64,000 nt of DNA from Hydrogenophaga sp. 2FB (GTDB lineage Bacteria > Pseudomonadota > Gammaproteobacteria > Burkholderiales > Burkholderiaceae_C). Shown here piece by piece: positions 9,640-21,048 of the stretch. Numbering within the stretch: the stretch's first letter is position 1; each line of letters begins with the position of its first letter. The position numbers and the translations under genes were made by a program. The notes beneath the pieces are model-generated. The model did no database searches and was not told the origin of the DNA. It saw only the letters and a list, made by a program, of their open reading frames with translations. The stretch spans positions 62,001-126,000 of the forward strand of contig NZ_SCML01000006.1 of NCBI RefSeq assembly GCF_005503365.1. The letters run 5' to 3'.

Positions 9640-10248
9640 ATGAGTGAAGCAACCGCCGGTGCGACTGTTGATCGCGGCCGCAGAACCTGGCTGATCACCT
9701 CGTGCGCCATGGGTGGCGCGGGTGCCGCCGCCGTCGCCGTTCCCTTCGTGAGCACCTTCCAGCCTTCCGAGCGGGCCAAGGCCGCCGGTGCACCTGTCGA
9801 GGTGGACATTTCCGGCATTCAGCCGGGTGAAAAAATGGTGGTCGAGTGGCGCGGCAAGCCCGTGTGGATCCTGCGCCGCACGCCGGAGCAACTGGCTGCC
9901 CTGGAGACCATCGAAGGCCAGCTGGCCGATCCGAAGTCCGAGCGCACCAACTACCCCACGCCGGAATACGCCAAGAACCGCCATCGCTCGATCAAACCCG
10001 AGTACCTCGTCACCGTCGGCATCTGCACCCACCTGGGCTGCTCGCCCGGCGACAAATTCACCCCCGGCCCGCAGCCTTCGCTGCCGGACGACTGGAAGGG
10101 TGGCTTCCTCTGCGCTTGCCATGGTTCCACGTTCGACGTGGCGGGTCGCGTGTTCAAGAACAAGCCCGCACCCGACAATCTGGAAGTGCCTCCGCACTAC
10201 TATGTGTCCGAAACCACCCTGCTGGTGGGTGAAGAAAAACAAGCCTGA
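9640..10248 (+). CDS. petA: Ubiquinol-cytochrome c reductase Rieske iron-sulfur subunit
   Basis: 202 residues. This is the 2Fe-2S subunit of the cytochrome bc1 complex, taking electrons from ubiquinol. The cluster boxes are CTHLGCSPG (Cys129, His131, Cys134) and CACHGSTFD (from Cys158), giving two Cys and two His ligands plus a disulfide pair. The N-terminus DRGRRTWLIT (Arg14-Arg15) followed by a hydrophobic helix is a twin-arginine signal anchor, consistent with Tat export. First gene of petABC; petB follows after 44 bases. Confidence 0.98.
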   Translation: MSEATAGATVDRGRRTWLITSCAMGGAGAAAVAVPFVSTFQPSERAKAAGAPVEVDISGIQPGEKMVVEWRGKPVWILRRTPEQLAALETIEGQLADPKSERTNYPTPEYAKNRHRSIKPEYLVTVGICTHLGCSPGDKFTPGPQPSLPDDWKGGFLCACHGSTFDVAGRVFKNKPAPDNLEVPPHYYVSETTLLVGEEKQA

Positions 10249-10292
10249 GCCTCGGCGCTGGCAGGCAACGCAACGGATTACTGAGGCATCCC

Positions 10293-11693
10293 ATGGCTGA
10301 ATTCAAAGAAATATCCCCCGACGCGCCGATCGGTCAGAAAGCACTGAACTGGGTCGACAACCGCTTCCCGCTGTCCAAGATGTACAAGGAGCACCTCTCC
10401 GAGTACTACGCACCCAAGAACTTCAACTTCTGGTACTTTTTCGGCTCGCTGGCGCTGCTGGTGCTGGTGATCCAGATCGTTACCGGCATCTTCCTGGTGA
10501 TGCACTACAAGCCGGACGCCAACCTGGCCTTCGCCTCGGTGGAATACATCATGCGCGACGTGCCCTGGGGCTGGTTGATCCGCTACATGCACTCCACCGG
10601 CGCCTCTGCATTCTTCGTCGTGGTCTACATGCACATGTTCCGCGGCCTGATCTACGGCAGCTACCGCAAGCCGCGCGAACTGGTCTGGGTGTTCGGCTGC
10701 GCGATCTTCCTGTGCCTGATGGCCGAGGCCTTCATGGGCTACTTGCTGCCCTGGGGGCAGATGTCCTACTGGGGCGCCCAGGTGATCGTCAACCTGTTCT
10801 CGGCGATCCCCTTCGTCGGTCCTGACCTCGCCCTGCTGATCCGAGGCGACTTCGTGGTGGGTGACGCCACGCTCAACCGCTTCTTCAGCTTCCACGTGAT
10901 CGCCGTGCCGCTGGTGCTGCTGGGTCTGGTGGTGGCGCACATCATCGCGCTGCATGAAGTGGGCTCGAACAACCCCGATGGCGTGGAGATCAAGGCCAAC
11001 AAGGATGCCTCGGGCAAGCCGGTTGATGGCATTCCGTTTCATCCGTACTACACCGTGCACGACCTGCTGGGCGTCTCGGTCTTCCTGATGGTGTTCTCGG
11101 CGATCATCTTCTTTGCGCCCGAGTTCGGTGGTTACTTCCTCGAGTACAACAACTTCATCCCGGCCGATCCGCTGGTGACGCCGCTGCACATTGCACCGGT
11201 CTGGTACTTCACGCCGTTCTATTCGATGCTGCGCGCCATCACCTCGGAAATGATGTACGCCCTCGTGGCCATCGTCGTCATCGCCGCGGTGCTGGGTGCC
11301 ATCAAGGCCCGCGTGTCCGGCGCGATCAAGGCCGGCATCGTGATCGCGGCGCTGGTGCTGGTGGCGCTCATGCTGTCCATCGACGCCAAGTTCTGGGGCG
11401 TTGTGGCCATGGGTGGCGCGGTCATCATCCTGTTCTTCCTGCCTTGGCTCGACAACAGCCCCGTCAAATCGATCCGCTACCGTCCGAGCTGGAACTTCTG
11501 GCTCTACACCGTGTTCGTGATCAACTTCCTGATCCTGGGTTACCTGGGCGTGCAGCCGCCGTCGCCCATTGGCGAACGCGTGTCGCAGGTGGGTACGCTG
11601 TTCTACTTCGGCTTCTTCCTCCTGATGCCGTGGTGGAGCCGCATCGGCGAATTCAAGCCGGTGCCCGACCGCGTCACCTTCCAGCCTCACTGA
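10293..11693 (+). CDS. petB: Cytochrome b of the bc1 complex
   Basis: 466 residues, an unsplit full-length cytochrome b with N- and C-terminal parts in one chain. It holds the two b hemes and the quinol-oxidising and quinone-reducing sites. The MHSTGASAFFVVVYMHMFRG helix, the LLPWGQMSYWGAQV loop and a second His-bearing helix (FFSFHVIAVPLV...HIIALHE) are visible; the Qo-site motif appears as PADPLVTPLHIAPVWYF rather than the mitochondrial PEWY wording. The C-terminal third is membrane-rich. petC begins 30 bases later. Confidence 0.97.
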   Translation: MAEFKEISPDAPIGQKALNWVDNRFPLSKMYKEHLSEYYAPKNFNFWYFFGSLALLVLVIQIVTGIFLVMHYKPDANLAFASVEYIMRDVPWGWLIRYMHSTGASAFFVVVYMHMFRGLIYGSYRKPRELVWVFGCAIFLCLMAEAFMGYLLPWGQMSYWGAQVIVNLFSAIPFVGPDLALLIRGDFVVGDATLNRFFSFHVIAVPLVLLGLVVAHIIALHEVGSNNPDGVEIKANKDASGKPVDGIPFHPYYTVHDLLGVSVFLMVFSAIIFFAPEFGGYFLEYNNFIPADPLVTPLHIAPVWYFTPFYSMLRAITSEMMYALVAIVVIAAVLGAIKARVSGAIKAGIVIAALVLVALMLSIDAKFWGVVAMGGAVIILFFLPWLDNSPVKSIRYRPSWNFWLYTVFVINFLILGYLGVQPPSPIGERVSQVGTLFYFGFFLLMPWWSRIGEFKPVPDRVTFQPH

Positions 11694-11723
11694 ACCCACG
11701 AGCCAATCCGGAGAGTCAAGCAA

Positions 11724-12479
11724 ATGAAAAAAATCCTCGTGGGCTTCATGTTGGCCATGGGCTTGTCGGGCGCGGCCTTGGCCGCTGGCGGCGGCATTCC
11801 GCTGGACAAGGCGCCGCAGCGCACCAACGACATGGCGGCCCTGCAAAACGGCGCCAAGCTGTTCGTCAACTACTGCCTGAGCTGCCATTCGGCCGCGTTC
11901 ATGCGCTACAACCGCCTGCGCGACATCGGTTTGAACGACAAGCAGATCGCTGAAAACCTCGTCTTCGCCACCGACAAGATCGGTGACACGATGAAGGCAA
12001 CGATCGATCCGCGTCAGGCCAAAGCCTGGTTCGGCGCCAACCCGCCCGACCTCACCCTGGTCGCACGTTCACGCTCCGGCCACGCCGGCACCGGCGCCGA
12101 CTACGTCTACACCTTGCTGCGCAGCTACTACCGCGACGACACCAAGCCGACCGGTTGGAACAACCTCGCCTTCCCGAACATCGGCATGCCGCACCCGCTG
12201 TGGCAACTGCAAGGCGAGCGCGCCCCGGTGCACGAAAAGGTCATGAGCCATGGCCACGAAGTCGAGCGCGTCAAGGGCTGGACCATGGTCAAGGCCGGCA
12301 CGCTCAGCGAAGCCGCTTACGACGACAACGTGGGTGACCTCGTTGCCTACCTGCAGTGGATGGCCGAACCGGCGCAGAACTCGCGCGTGCGCATTGGTGT
12401 CTGGGTGCTGCTGTTCCTGGGCATCTTCACCGTCGTGGCCTGGCGCCTGAATGCGTCGTACTGGAAAGACGTCAAATAA
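11724..12479 (+). CDS. petC: Cytochrome c1 of the bc1 complex
   Basis: 251 residues. A cleavable signal peptide (about residues 1-21, ending LAAG) leads into the heme c site CLSCH (Cys51, Cys54, His55). The likely axial Met is in NIGMPHPLW, near residue 153. One C-terminal membrane helix (about 224-242) anchors it to the periplasmic face, where it passes electrons to cytochrome c. Last gene of petABC, followed at once by a strong hairpin. Confidence 0.98.
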   Translation: MKKILVGFMLAMGLSGAALAAGGGIPLDKAPQRTNDMAALQNGAKLFVNYCLSCHSAAFMRYNRLRDIGLNDKQIAENLVFATDKIGDTMKATIDPRQAKAWFGANPPDLTLVARSRSGHAGTGADYVYTLLRSYYRDDTKPTGWNNLAFPNIGMPHPLWQLQGERAPVHEKVMSHGHEVERVKGWTMVKAGTLSEAAYDDNVGDLVAYLQWMAEPAQNSRVRIGVWVLLFLGIFTVVAWRLNASYWKDVK

Positions 12480-12491
12480 TCCGATCCGGCT

Positions 12492-12517
12492 GGGACGGGC
12501 TCATCGAAGACCGTCCC
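12492..12517 (+). repeat. 7-base-pair inverted repeat after petC
   Basis: GGGACGG (12492-12498) and CCGTCCC (12511-12517) form a perfect stem with a 12-base loop, just before the longer terminator-like hairpin. It has no T-run of its own. It may protect the petABC transcript's 3' end. Confidence 0.5.
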
Positions 12518-12526
12518 GACCGTTCC

Positions 12527-12575
12527 ACAGTGGTTTGCAGTGCCTGCCGGGCATGGATGCAAACCACTGTTTTTT
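12527..12575 (+). terminator. Strong terminator-like hairpin between petC and sspA
   Basis: A perfect 13-base-pair stem (12527-12539 with 12558-12570), 18-base loop, followed by a run of six Ts (12570-12575). It ends only 19 bases before the sspA start and right before its AAGGAG. It should stop petABC transcription, so sspA needs either read-through or a promoter inside this region. Confidence 0.8.
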
Positions 12576-12594
12576 GCTTTAAGGAGACTCCCTC

Positions 12595-13206
12595 ATGATG
12601 GTCTTGTATTCGGGCACCACCTGCCCTTACTCCCACCGCTGCCGTTTCGTGCTGTTTGAAAAAGGCATGGACTTCGAGATCCGGGACGTCGACCTCTACA
12701 ACAAGCCGGAAGACATCAGTGTCATGAACCCGTATGGCCAGGTGCCCATCCTGGTGGAGCGCGACCTGATCCTCTACGAGTCGAACATCATCAACGAGTA
12801 CATCGACGAGCGCTTCCCGCACCCCCAACTGATGCCGGGCGATCCGGTGGACCGTGCGCGCGTTCGTCTGTTCCTGTTGAACTTCGAAAAGGAGCTGTTC
12901 ACCCACGTGTCCATGCTCGAGTCGCGCAGTTCCAAGGGCAACGAAAAGGCGCTGGAAAAGGCCCGTTCGCACATTCGTGATCGCTTGACCCAGCTCGCGC
13001 CGGTGTTCCTGAAAAACAAGTTCATGCTGGGCGACAACTTCTCCATGCTGGACGTGGCCATCGCTCCCTTGCTCTGGCGCCTGGATTTTTACGGCATCGA
13101 GCTCAGCAAGAATGCTGCTCCGCTGCTCAAGTACGCCGAGCGCATCTTCTCGCGCCCTGCCTATATCGAAGCGCTCACGCCTTCCGAGAAAGTGATGCGC
13201 AAGTAA
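12595..13206 (+). CDS. sspA: Stringent starvation protein A (GST-fold RNA polymerase-associated protein)
   Basis: 203 residues. An N-terminal thioredoxin-like domain (about 1-80, with CPYSHRCRF and a PILVERDLILYESNIINEYI segment) is followed by a helical GST C-terminal domain. SspA binds RNA polymerase and alters promoter use in stress; the family lacks classical GST activity. Two ATGs are adjacent; AAGGAG is 9 bases upstream. sspB follows after 43 bases, the usual pairing. Confidence 0.95.
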   Translation: MMVLYSGTTCPYSHRCRFVLFEKGMDFEIRDVDLYNKPEDISVMNPYGQVPILVERDLILYESNIINEYIDERFPHPQLMPGDPVDRARVRLFLLNFEKELFTHVSMLESRSSKGNEKALEKARSHIRDRLTQLAPVFLKNKFMLGDNFSMLDVAIAPLLWRLDFYGIELSKNAAPLLKYAERIFSRPAYIEALTPSEKVMRK

Positions 13207-13249
13207 GGTCTGGCGGGCACTTTGCCGTGATCACGTCCATCCAAACTCC

Positions 13250-13780
13250 ATGAGCGCCTTCGAACAGGACACCCCTTCCACCCGGCCATACCTGATCCGT
13301 GCGCTGCACGAGTGGTGTGTCGACAACGGGTTTTCACCGTATATCGCGGTGCAGGTCGATGCGTCCGTGCGCGTGCCGATGGAGTTCGTGAAAAACGGTG
13401 AGATCGTGCTCAACGTCAGCATGGACGCCACCAGCGCGCTCCGGCTGGGCAACGATTTCATCGAATTCAAGGCGCGGTTTGGCGGCGTGGCGCGCGAGAT
13501 CGTGGTGCCGGTGACCCATGTGATCGCGATCTATGCGCGCGAGAACGGGCAGGGCATGGCGTTTCCCGCGCCGGTTGCCAAGGGCCTGCAGGCGCCAGCA
13601 GGCGATGCGGTCACCGATGCCGCGGCGGGCGAGGTGGCATCAGAGGGTTCGGCGCGCGGCGGCGCATCGTTGCGTGCTGTCACCAGCGATACCGCGGCCA
13701 CGGAGGCGGGTGAACCGCCGGAGTTGCCACCGAGTCCGGGCCGGCCAGGCGGCAAGCCCCAGCTGAAACGGGTCAAGTAA
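13250..13780 (+). CDS. sspB: ClpXP protease specificity-enhancing factor SspB
   Basis: 176 residues. SspB tethers ssrA-tagged peptides from stalled ribosomes to ClpXP. The N-terminal SspB domain (about 1-110) has the usual TRPYLIRALHEWCVDNG opening and a FGGVAREIVVPVTHVIAIYARENG core. A flexible Ala/Ser/Pro-rich linker leads to a C-terminal basic tail (GGKPQLKRVK) that matches the ClpX-binding tail. The stop codon is 12 bases from the tRNA-Thr gene. Confidence 0.96.
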   Translation: MSAFEQDTPSTRPYLIRALHEWCVDNGFSPYIAVQVDASVRVPMEFVKNGEIVLNVSMDATSALRLGNDFIEFKARFGGVAREIVVPVTHVIAIYARENGQGMAFPAPVAKGLQAPAGDAVTDAAAGEVASEGSARGGASLRAVTSDTAATEAGEPPELPPSPGRPGGKPQLKRVK

Positions 13781-13792
13781 AATTTTCGGTCC

Positions 13793-13868
<76 letters not shown>

Positions 13869-13897
13869 CCCACCGCATGCACGCGCCCAAGGCGCGC

Positions 13898-14215
13898 TTA
13901 TCGTCCCGATGTTTGGACTTTGATGCGGATTGCGGTAACCTGCGCACCCCTTTGGGTCAAAGCGAGCTGCAGCGCGGGCACCAACTGCCGCAGCTTGGTC
14001 GAGGCCGCAGCGCTGGCCACCAGCAGGCACCATTCCTGGTCCTGCAAAGGTCCAGGCCGAACATGCGCTCGCATGCCGGCAGGTATCAGGTGTTGAACCT
14101 GATCAAGGCACCACCGGGATTCACGGATTCGCTCCTGCAGCGCGGCGAGTGATGGCGCCGCTCCCACCGCTTGTTCCAGCGTGAACGTGTTGTGGGATTT
14201 GGGGGCGGCAGGCAT
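13898..14215 (-). CDS. DciA-like protein (DUF721), probable replicative helicase loader
   Basis: 105 residues. The compact core (LEQAVGAAPSLAALQERIRES, LIPAGMRAHVRPGPL, WCLLVASAAASTKLRQLVPAL) matches the DUF721 family, called DciA where its role in loading DnaB helicase is known. The KH-like pattern ends with an alternating-hydrophobic strand (AQVTAIRIKVQ). Placement next to the M23 peptidase and secA is common in Betaproteobacteria. It is divergent from the M23 gene and faces the tRNA. Family assignment is from pattern recognition; the DnaB role is inferred. Confidence 0.78.
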   Translation of the reverse strand: MPAAPKSHNTFTLEQAVGAAPSLAALQERIRESRWCLDQVQHLIPAGMRAHVRPGPLQDQEWCLLVASAAASTKLRQLVPALQLALTQRGAQVTAIRIKVQTSGR

Positions 14216-14271
14216 ACGTTGACGGCGAAGTCGTCCGGCGTGGCCGAACAGACTTGGAAAGGTAGAACACA

Positions 14272-15222
14272 GTGCACATCATTATCACGGACGCCTGGCT
14301 GGCCAAGAGCCGGGCCATGCACCTCAGCGGGTTCAAGCTGATGGGCGTCGGCGTACTGGCTTCGGTGTTGTTGATGCTGGGTGCGATCACCACCTATCAC
14401 TGGGTGTTTCTGGAAGGCGTGCGGCGGAGCTGGCCGGGCTTTGCCCCGGTGGCCCGGCTTGTGCATCAGAACGAAGCCAGCTCCCAGAACGCTTATCTGC
14501 GCGCCAACCTGGACGCCATGGCCCGACGGCTCGGCGAAATGCAGGCGCGCATGGTGCAGATCGACTCGTTGGGTGAGCGCGTGGCGGGGCTGGCCGGCCT
14601 GAACCCGGCACAGTTCAAGGCGCCGCAGGGGTCGGGTGGCGCGCTGGTGGGTGGGCGTGATCTGAGCATGGAAGAGTTGATGGCCGCCCTGGATCAGATC
14701 GACCAAACCAGCGGCTCACGCGTCGATTGGCTGACGGTGGTGGAATCGCGCCTGTTCGATCAGAAGATCCAGCGCACCATGGTGCCGACCGAAAAGCCCG
14801 TGGCGAACACGCCGGTGGGTTCGCCGTTCGGCTTTCGCATCGATCCCATCACGGGCCGCTCCGCGTTGCACACCGGCCTGGACTTTCCGGCCGAGCCGGG
14901 CACGCCCATTCTGGCGGCCGCCGGCGGCGTCGTGGTGGTTCAGGAGTACCACGCGGCCTACGGCAACATGGTCGAAATCGACCATGGAAACGACCTCATC
15001 ACCCGCTACGCACACAGCTCCAAGGTGCTGGTGAAGAAGGGCGACATTGTGAAGCGGGGTCAGAAAATCGCGGAAGTCGGGACCACCGGGCGGTCCACCG
15101 GGCCGCATTTGCATTTCGAGGTCTGGGTCGCGGGCGTGCCGCAGGACCCGGGTCGCTTCCTGGCCGCTGGCGAAAATCTGGCCTCGGCCAAGCAAGCCGC
15201 GCCGGCTTCCCGCAAGCCCTGA
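14272..15222 (+). CDS. M23-family zinc metallopeptidase (LytM-like), membrane anchored
   Basis: 316 residues from a GTG. One N-terminal membrane helix (about 24-44) is followed by a periplasmic coiled-coil-like stretch (65-110) and a C-terminal LytM domain. Zinc ligands are His200 and Asp204 (HTGLD) and His281 in HLHFEVW, with His247 also conserved, so it looks active as a peptidoglycan endopeptidase. The GTG start is supported by the membrane anchor beginning soon after and by the sequence MHIIITDAWLAKSRA, typical of this family beside secA. Confidence 0.9.
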   Translation: MHIIITDAWLAKSRAMHLSGFKLMGVGVLASVLLMLGAITTYHWVFLEGVRRSWPGFAPVARLVHQNEASSQNAYLRANLDAMARRLGEMQARMVQIDSLGERVAGLAGLNPAQFKAPQGSGGALVGGRDLSMEELMAALDQIDQTSGSRVDWLTVVESRLFDQKIQRTMVPTEKPVANTPVGSPFGFRIDPITGRSALHTGLDFPAEPGTPILAAAGGVVVVQEYHAAYGNMVEIDHGNDLITRYAHSSKVLVKKGDIVKRGQKIAEVGTTGRSTGPHLHFEVWVAGVPQDPGRFLAAGENLASAKQAAPASRKP

Positions 15223-15242
15223 GCCGGCCTGGGCGCGGCGGG

Positions 15243-15248
15243 TAAAAT
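15243..15248 (+). promoter_or_regulatory. Candidate -10 box for secA
   Basis: TAAAAT in the 166-base gap between the M23 peptidase and secA. No clear -35 is present. The leader would be about 135 bases. Beyond this I see no gene or known secM-like arrest motif in the gap. Confidence 0.35.
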
Positions 15249-15388
15249 GCGCGCTTTGCTCTTGAAAGCGTTGCACTCGACTGCACATCACGGGTTGCCC
15301 CCGTCTTTTGCTTCCGGGTTCACCAGAGCCCTCCAATCTACATTTGCTTGCCCGGAACCCACAGGGTGTCCGGCGCAGGCCCGCACGT

Positions 15389-18148
<2,760 letters not shown>

Positions 18149-18224
18149 CGGAGAGGCGCTGGCGCCGCATTGCAAAGAGGCCGCTGCCGCGCCGCCGTCA
18201 GGCATCATCATTCACGGAGTTCAC

Positions 18225-19472
18225 ATGCCTGTTCAACTCAACGCTCCTCTGGCCTCTGAACTGTTGCCGATCGCAGGCGTGCGCATCGGTGTGGTGCAGG
18301 CGGGCATTCGCAAGGCGAACCGCAAGGACCTCACGGTGTTTCTGCTGGACGACCATTGCGCCGTGGGTGCGGTGTTCACGCAGAACCGTTACGCCGCCGC
18401 GCCCGTGCAGGTGTGCCGTGACCACCTCGCCTCGGGGCAGTCGATCCGTGCCCTGGTGATCAACACCGGCAACGCCAATGCCGGCACCGGCGAACCCGGC
18501 CTTGCCAACGCGCGCCAGACTTGCACCGCGCTGGCCCGGTCGCTGGAACTGCACCACGAACAGGTGCTGCCATTCTCCACCGGCGTGATCATGGAGCCGC
18601 TGCCACTGGACCGGTTGCTCGCGGGTTTGCCGCAGGCGCTGGCCAACGCGGCGCAGTTGCAGACCGCGAGCGGCGAACAATGGCTGTCGGCCGCCGAAGG
18701 CATCATGACCACCGACACGCTGCCCAAGGCCTGCAGCCAGCGCTTCGAGCTTGACGGGCGCGCCATCAGCGCCACCGGCATCGCCAAAGGCGCGGGGATG
18801 ATCCGACCCAACATGGCGACCATGCTGGGCTTTCTCGCCACCGACGCTGCGGTGGCGCCGGCATTGATGAATGCGCTGGCGCGCCGACTGGCCGATGCGT
18901 CGTTCAACCGCGTGACGGTGGACGGCGACACCAGCACCAACGACTCCTTCGTGGTGGTGGCCACAGGTCGTGCGGGCAACGCGCCCATCACCGATCTGGA
19001 CAGCCAAGCGGGTCGTGTGCTGCTGACCGCGCTCACGACGGTGGCAAGGCAACTCGCGCACGCCATCGTGCGCGACGGCGAAGGCGCCACCAAGTTCATC
19101 ACCATCCAGGTCGAAGGTGGGCGCACGGCGGCCGAGTGCTTGCAGGCTGCTTATGCCGTCGCGCACTCGCCGCTGGTGAAGACCGCGTTCTTCGCCAGCG
19201 ATCCCAACCTGGGTCGCATCCTCGCGGCCGTCGGTTATGCGGGCATCGATGACCTTGATGTGAACACCATCGACCTGCACCTGGGCGATGTGCATGTGGT
19301 CAGCGCGGGCGGTCGGCACCCCGAGTACCGCGAAGAAGACGGTCAGCGCGTGATGAAGCAGGCGGAAATCCTGGTGCGCATCGGTCTGGGCCGCGGCACC
19401 GCTACCGAAACCGTGTGGACCTGCGACTTCAGCCACGAGTACGTGACCATCAACGCCGACTACCGCTCTTGA
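18225..19472 (+). CDS. argJ: Bifunctional ornithine acetyltransferase/N-acetylglutamate synthase ArgJ
   Basis: 415 residues. ArgJ recycles the acetyl group between N-acetylornithine and glutamate in arginine synthesis. The autocleavage site is visible in [10 protein letters not shown], with Thr199 as the new N-terminal nucleophile of the beta chain. Other family blocks are [22 protein letters not shown] and [17 protein letters not shown] lies 7 bases before the ATG, which gives MPVQLNAPL. Whether it is mono- or bifunctional cannot be told from sequence alone. Confidence 0.97.
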   Translation: MPVQLNAPLASELLPIAGVRIGVVQAGIRKANRKDLTVFLLDDHCAVGAVFTQNRYAAAPVQVCRDHLASGQSIRALVINTGNANAGTGEPGLANARQTCTALARSLELHHEQVLPFSTGVIMEPLPLDRLLAGLPQALANAAQLQTASGEQWLSAAEGIMTTDTLPKACSQRFELDGRAISATGIAKGAGMIRPNMATMLGFLATDAAVAPALMNALARRLADASFNRVTVDGDTSTNDSFVVVATGRAGNAPITDLDSQAGRVLLTALTTVARQLAHAIVRDGEGATKFITIQVEGGRTAAECLQAAYAVAHSPLVKTAFFASDPNLGRILAAVGYAGIDDLDVNTIDLHLGDVHVVSAGGRHPEYREEDGQRVMKQAEILVRIGLGRGTATETVWTCDFSHEYVTINADYRS

Positions 19473-19481
19473 GCGCTTGAC

Positions 19482-20360
19482 ATGAACGAGCACTTCGAAC
19501 GGCTGCTGCAACGCGCCGAGCAACTCATCGATCGCATTGAAGCGGTGCTGCCACAACCCATGTCCGCACCGGACTGGTCCACGGCGGTGGCCTGGCGCTA
19601 CCGCAAGCGCAGCAGTGGCCATGGCGCGCTGGAGCCTGTGCGCCACGTGGGCGCCATGCGCCTGGGTGACTTGCAGGAGATCGATGGGCAGAAGGAAAAG
19701 ATTCAGCGCAATACGCTGCAGTTTGTTCAAGGGCTGCCGGCCAACAACGTGCTGTTGACGGGCGCGCGCGGCACCGGGAAGTCCTCACTGGTGCGGGCCT
19801 GTCTCAACGAATACGCGCCGCAGGGTTTGCGCCTGATCGAGGTGGACAAGTCCGATCTGGTCGATCTGCCCGACATCGTGGAGGTGGTCGCCGATCGGCC
19901 CGAGCGCTTCATCGTCTTCTGCGATGACCTCAGCTTCGAAGACGGAGAGCCGGGCTACAAGGCGCTCAAATCGATCCTGGATGGTTCGGTGTCGGCCGCG
20001 AGCCCGAACGTGCTGATCTACGCCACCAGCAACCGCCGCCATCTGTTGCCCGAGTACATGAAGGAAAACCTCACCTACACGCACACCGCAGACGGCGAAG
20101 TGCATCCCGGTGAAGTGATCGAGGAAAAAATCTCGCTCTCGGAGCGCTTCGGTCTTTGGGTGAGCTTCTACCCCTTCAGTCAGGACGAGTACCTCACGAT
20201 CGTGGCGCAATGGCTGTCTGCGTTGGGTGTGCCAGTGCCAGACATCGAGAATGCACGGCCGCAGGCCCTGGTCTGGGCGCTGGAGCGGGGTTCGCGCAGT
20301 GGCCGCGTGGCCTACCAGTTTGCCCGTGACTACGCGGGCACCCACGCCAAGCCAGCATGA
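19482..20360 (+). CDS. DUF815 AAA-type ATP-binding protein
   Basis: 292 residues. A helical N-terminal part (1-60) precedes an AAA-like domain with Walker A GARGTGKSS (94-102), a Walker B-like FIVFCDDLSFE and an SNRRHLLPEYM sensor segment. This matches the DUF815 family of uncharacterised P-loop proteins, related to DnaA/DnaC-type AAA modules. It starts 9 bases after argJ and overlaps the downstream Nudix gene by 4 bases, so it is probably translated from the same message. Cellular role unknown. Confidence 0.88.
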   Translation: MNEHFERLLQRAEQLIDRIEAVLPQPMSAPDWSTAVAWRYRKRSSGHGALEPVRHVGAMRLGDLQEIDGQKEKIQRNTLQFVQGLPANNVLLTGARGTGKSSLVRACLNEYAPQGLRLIEVDKSDLVDLPDIVEVVADRPERFIVFCDDLSFEDGEPGYKALKSILDGSVSAASPNVLIYATSNRRHLLPEYMKENLTYTHTADGEVHPGEVIEEKISLSERFGLWVSFYPFSQDEYLTIVAQWLSALGVPVPDIENARPQALVWALERGSRSGRVAYQFARDYAGTHAKPA

Positions 20361-20824
20361 GCGCGTCCGCCGTATTGGTCGTCGATGCCGACGAGGACGC
20401 GCCCCGTCCCACGGATCGGCCGGTTGTCGATGTGGCGGTTGGCGTGCTCATCAACCCTGATGGCGCCTTCCTCCTGACCTCGCGTCCGCCGGGCAAGGTG
20501 TATGCCGGCTACTGGGAGTTTCCAGGCGGCAAGCTGGAGGCGGGAGAAACCGTCGAGCAAGCGCTGCGGCGCGAGCTGCAAGAGGAAATCGGCGTCACGA
20601 TCGGTGCGGCGCCGATCTGGAAGGTGTCGCTCGTGGACTACCCGCATGGCCTGGTGCGGTTGCACTTCTGCAAGGTGCGCGACTGGACGGGTGAGATGCA
20701 CATGCGCGAAGGGCAGCAGTTTGGCTGGCACACCCTGCCGGTAGCATGCGCCCCGGTGCTGGCCGGAACCGTGCCGGTGCTGGAATGGCTGGCGGCCGAG
20801 CAGACCGCCGGTCGCACGAGATAG
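20357..20824 (+). CDS. MutT-like Nudix hydrolase (probable 8-oxo-dGTP diphosphatase)
   Basis: 155 residues with a full Nudix box, residues 58-80 (Gly58, Glu64, Arg72, Glu73, Glu76, Glu77, Gly79). The YWEFPGGKLEAGE context and DVAVGVLINPDGAFLLTSRP strand are typical of MutT, which removes 8-oxo-dGTP to prevent A:T to C:G mutation. About 20 extra residues precede the usual MutT start. It overlaps the DUF815 ATPase gene by 4 bases. Substrate is inferred from family resemblance. Confidence 0.88.
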   Translation: MSASAVLVVDADEDAPRPTDRPVVDVAVGVLINPDGAFLLTSRPPGKVYAGYWEFPGGKLEAGETVEQALRRELQEEIGVTIGAAPIWKVSLVDYPHGLVRLHFCKVRDWTGEMHMREGQQFGWHTLPVACAPVLAGTVPVLEWLAAEQTAGRTR

Positions 20825-20833
20825 GCTGCGACC

Positions 20834-21037
20834 TCAGCTCTGCTCGAAGCCGGGATCGCTCTGGCCTTCTTTTTCCGGCAGGCTGAACTCCTCGTTCGCC
20901 CAGGCGCCCAGATCCATCTGCTTGCAGCGTTCGCTGCAGAACGGGCGGTACACATTGCTGGGCGCATAAACGCTCGGCCCGCCACATTGGGGGCAGCGGA
21001 CCGTTCTGACGGGTGTGCTGGCGGCGCTGTCGCTCAC
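20834..21037 (-). CDS. yacG: Zinc-binding protein YacG (DNA gyrase inhibitor)
   Basis: 67 residues from a GTG at 21037. The GTG is chosen because AGGAGG lies 6 bases before it; the in-frame TTG at 21052 would put that Shine-Dalgarno inside the gene. Four cysteines (CPQCGG near residue 16 and FCSERCK near 34) form the YacG zinc site. E. coli YacG binds GyrB and blocks DNA binding. The gene follows zapD and coaE, the same order as in many proteobacteria. Confidence 0.93.
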   Translation of the reverse strand: MSDSAASTPVRTVRCPQCGGPSVYAPSNVYRPFCSERCKQMDLGAWANEEFSLPEKEGQSDPGFEQS

Positions 21038-21048
21038 GTCCGACCTCC

